DNA from: Ectocarpus siliculosus
Lineage: Eukaryota > Sar > Phaeophyceae > Ectocarpales > Ectocarpaceae
Direction: 5' to 3'
Assembly (NCBI GenBank): GCA_000310025.1
Contig: FN649736.1
Span: forward strand, 4,236,682-4,300,681
Length of the DNA: 64,000 nt
Under the pieces are notes generated by a model. The model searched no databases. It had not been told where the DNA came from and saw nothing but the letters and a program-made list of their open reading frames with translations. Position numbers and translations under genes: made by a program. Of this stretch, positions 62,301-64,000 are shown in pieces (positions within the stretch are counted from its first letter, which is position 1; each line of letters starts with the position of its first letter).

Positions 62301-62314
62301 ACGGAAGGATATGA
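56306..62314 (+). CDS. OTU cysteine protease - coiled coil - piggyBac-type transposase fusion
   Basis: Exons are 56306-57577 (open from 56132), 58209-58631, 59361-59734, 60150-60295, 60744-61257 and 61642-62314. All five joins keep phase, giving about 1133 residues from the ATG at 56306. Exon 1 has an OTU-like domain: nucleophile Cys about residue 18 in KPDGHCGFSAM and His about residue 199 in HNHFDRLQL. Such enzymes cleave ubiquitin or similar tags. A basic Lys/Arg/Gly-rich stretch follows, probably for nuclear entry or DNA binding. Exon 2 encodes a long Glu/Gln/Lys coiled coil. Exons 2-6 form the transposase (DDE_Tnp_1_7): the N-terminal FNMMFPDKAVDLFVQKTNKY, then the three catalytic Asp in YDEQM (about 713), AMDNYFTSP (about 807) and GGVDTADQ (about 940). 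A C-terminal Cys-rich finger (CMYPGCKKTTRKGCAC) ends it. The catalytic set is intact, but five introns are unusual for a mobile copy, so domestication is possible. Confidence 0.87.
59885..59999 (+). repeat. Two-copy tandem repeat of 58 bp in transposase intron 3
   Basis: The unit acaccacccgccctccccgt, then ggaatactacacgtgaccac and tacagtagcgtac, occurs twice with almost no difference (about 59887-59940 and 59945-59999). The duplication is therefore recent. Confidence 0.95.
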
Positions 62315-62522
62315 ACTGGTGCTCGTGACCGTTTTTTGTTGTTGTTGCGAGTGTTTCGGGCGGAGGAAACAGGGATCGACTCGTGTAAGGGTCCCTTGAC
62401 ATATTTTTTGGCAGGCAGACTGATCGTAGCGCATCATCTTCCCGTCCGTCATGAAAATGTTTTACTCCGTCGTTTACCTGTTGTGTCTTCCCGATAGCAG
62501 TGGTATTATAGTGTGGGGCGTT

Positions 62523-62865
62523 TGTGTTGTGTACTTGTTTACCACCCATCTGTATCATGTAGCGGTCGAAAGTACGATCGTTTTCATCCTTGCGAGATAA
62601 AGTGCAAGTTACTGAATCACAATATTGTAGGTCTTTCATTCCGCGCTATTTCTGAAAGCGTGTGTCTTTAGAGTCTGAAGCGTCCTCCGGGATATGCGGT
62701 GAAGAGTGCTTGTCGGGCAACTGTTGGTGGGAGCCGGCGGTGTCACCTGCGGTAGTGAGTTTTTAGCCCCCCCCCCTTTAGCCCCCATTCGCTTGTAACT
62801 ACTGTCAGTGTTGTTGCGATTAGCCACGGCTCGTGTATCGCTCGTTGTGTGTCGTTTTTAACCCG
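62523..62865 (+). repeat. Gap-flanking duplicated segment, copy 1
   Basis: 343 bp that recur at 62966-63307 with only about five differences, including one missing A (gtcgaaagta versus gtcgaagta) and a to c in gggagccgg. The segment lies 3' of the transposase and contains a run of ten C. No coding function is seen. It could be a true tandem duplication or two haplotype ends left unmerged. Confidence 0.95.
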
Positions 62866-62965
62866 NNNNNNNNNNNNNNNNNNNNNNNNNNNNNNNNNNN
62901 NNNNNNNNNNNNNNNNNNNNNNNNNNNNNNNNNNNNNNNNNNNNNNNNNNNNNNNNNNNNNNNNN
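62866..62965. other. Assembly gap of 100 N
   Basis: Exactly 100 N, a placeholder for a gap of unknown size. It is flanked on each side by copies of the same sequence of about 343 bp. Confidence 0.98.
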
Positions 62966-63307
62966 TGTGTTGTGTACTTGTTTACCACCCATCTGTATCA
63001 TGTAGCGGTCGAAGTACGATCGTTTTCTTCCTTGCGAGATAAAGTGCAAGTTACTGAATCACAATATTGTAGGTCTTTTATTCCGCGCTATTTCTGAAAG
63101 CGTGTGTCTTTAGAGTCTGAAGCGTCCTCCGGGATATGCGGTGAAGAGTGCTTGTCGGGCAACTGTTGGTGGGCGCCGGCGGTGTCACCTGCGGTAGTGA
63201 GTTTTTAGCCCCCCCCCCTTTAGCCCCCATTCGCTTGTAACTACTGTCAGTGTTGTTGCGATTAGCCACGGCTCGTGTATCGCTCGTTGTGTGTCGTTTT
63301 TAACCCG
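62966..63307 (+). repeat. Gap-flanking duplicated segment, copy 2
   Basis: Near-identical to 62523-62865. Copy 1 breaks off at aacccg, immediately before the N run, whereas copy 2 continues into unique sequence. Confidence 0.95.
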
Positions 63308-64000
63308 AAACCTATGTGGCAAGAGCCTTAGGTTTGGCGTCGGTATCCCGTGCTTTGGTCGACAGACATGTTCGCACGTAGACAAGGAATGGAGTACGAA
63401 GTGTACAAGGTTTGCAGATACCAAGGTTTGCAGATAAAATCGAAAGAAGTCTTCGGCATCTAGATAAACAACGTTTTCCTGGCACTTTAGTTTTTTCACT
63501 GCGTGCGGTGTAGTCTAGTCCTTTCGTGCGACAACGTCATACACACCACGTGCCGGTGGTGCTCACCAGTAGTTCAGAGACCGCAAACGGCATCGGAATC
63601 CAACCGTGTGCCAATGACAGACATTCCGGAGACCTTCATGCGATCAAGTCGTGAATACTTGCAAGATCATTTGTTCCATGTTTATTCCATTTCTTCATCT
63701 CGAAACCAAGGCGCTGATCTCTGCGAAAATGCAATACACATCTCCCGGCGAGTGCGCCTGCAACATGCGACGAAACATACGGAATTTTCAGATCACACCA
63801 TTGCACCATCGGTTGTTCCACCGAGTTGTGCCTTGCAGCACTCTTTCTCCAAATAACCCCAGCGAATTGAACGACAAACCCAGCGAACTCAAAGTCATGC
63901 GGGGGCACGACGCCCTGCAAACTAGCCAAGCGCAAACCTTGAGGGTCTGCTCGAAACTCTTGTAAGTACGAAACCCTCTCCACCCCCCCACCCCACCCCT
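63308..64000. other. Right end of the window, no recognised gene
   Basis: Open frames of just over 100 codons occur on both strands (plus 63503-63856 and minus 63636-63983) and overlap. Neither has a known motif; the minus one (with FEFAGFVVQFAGVIWRKS) looks slightly more protein-like. A small perfect hairpin, aaacctatgtggcaagagcc then ttaggttt, lies at 63308-63335. A duplicated aaggtttgcagata occurs at about 63408-63436. Confidence 0.4.

Overview
The window looks like nuclear DNA of an intron-rich, GC-balanced eukaryote, most likely a photosynthetic stramenopile such as a brown alga (inference). Every recognisable gene is broken into short exons (33-673 nt) by long GT-AG introns. Intergenic DNA is full of microsatellites and decayed repeats. 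The gene set mixes a flagellar-type protein, wall or matrix-type proteins and retroelement debris. No bacterial-style operons, tRNA, rRNA or CRISPR arrays are seen. Two runs of exactly 100 N (34477-34576 and 62866-62965) mark scaffold joins of unknown size. I rebuilt exons by hand from splice sites and reading phase, so the models are predictions without transcript support.

Layout: 445-2265 (+) is a tentative small redox-like gene with a WCPC motif. 3029-4935 (-) is a four-exon type II peroxiredoxin. 8269-8358 (-) is a possible presequence exon. 8901-12550 (+) is a four-exon STPG/ODF3-like (SHIPPO repeat) protein. 14920-34355 (-) is a very large gene of at least 22 exons encoding about four tandem F5/8 type C (discoidin-like) modules followed by a pectate-lyase-like right-handed beta-helix; its 5' end is unresolved around the first gap. 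38471-40376 (-) is a retroelement remnant. 40905-48323 (+) is an eight-exon two-domain protein disulfide isomerase with a signal peptide, a poly-Asp tail and a C-terminal KEEL. 51772-55006 (-) is a poorly resolved Gly/Ser-rich gene. 56306-62314 (+) is a six-exon gene joining an OTU cysteine protease domain to a complete piggyBac-type transposase.

The strongest candidate for something undescribed is the OTU-piggyBac gene: all five introns keep phase, the OTU Cys and His and the three transposase Asp residues are present, and a long coiled coil links the parts. Two other patterns stand out. First, several introns, above all in the disulfide isomerase gene, hold decayed tandem copies of the neighbouring exon end plus its splice donor. 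Second, the discoidin/beta-helix gene has an open retained intron that would give a membrane-anchored form of the lectin-like part.

The genes do not form one pathway. Peroxiredoxin and disulfide isomerase are both thiol-redox proteins, but there is no sign of linkage beyond proximity.
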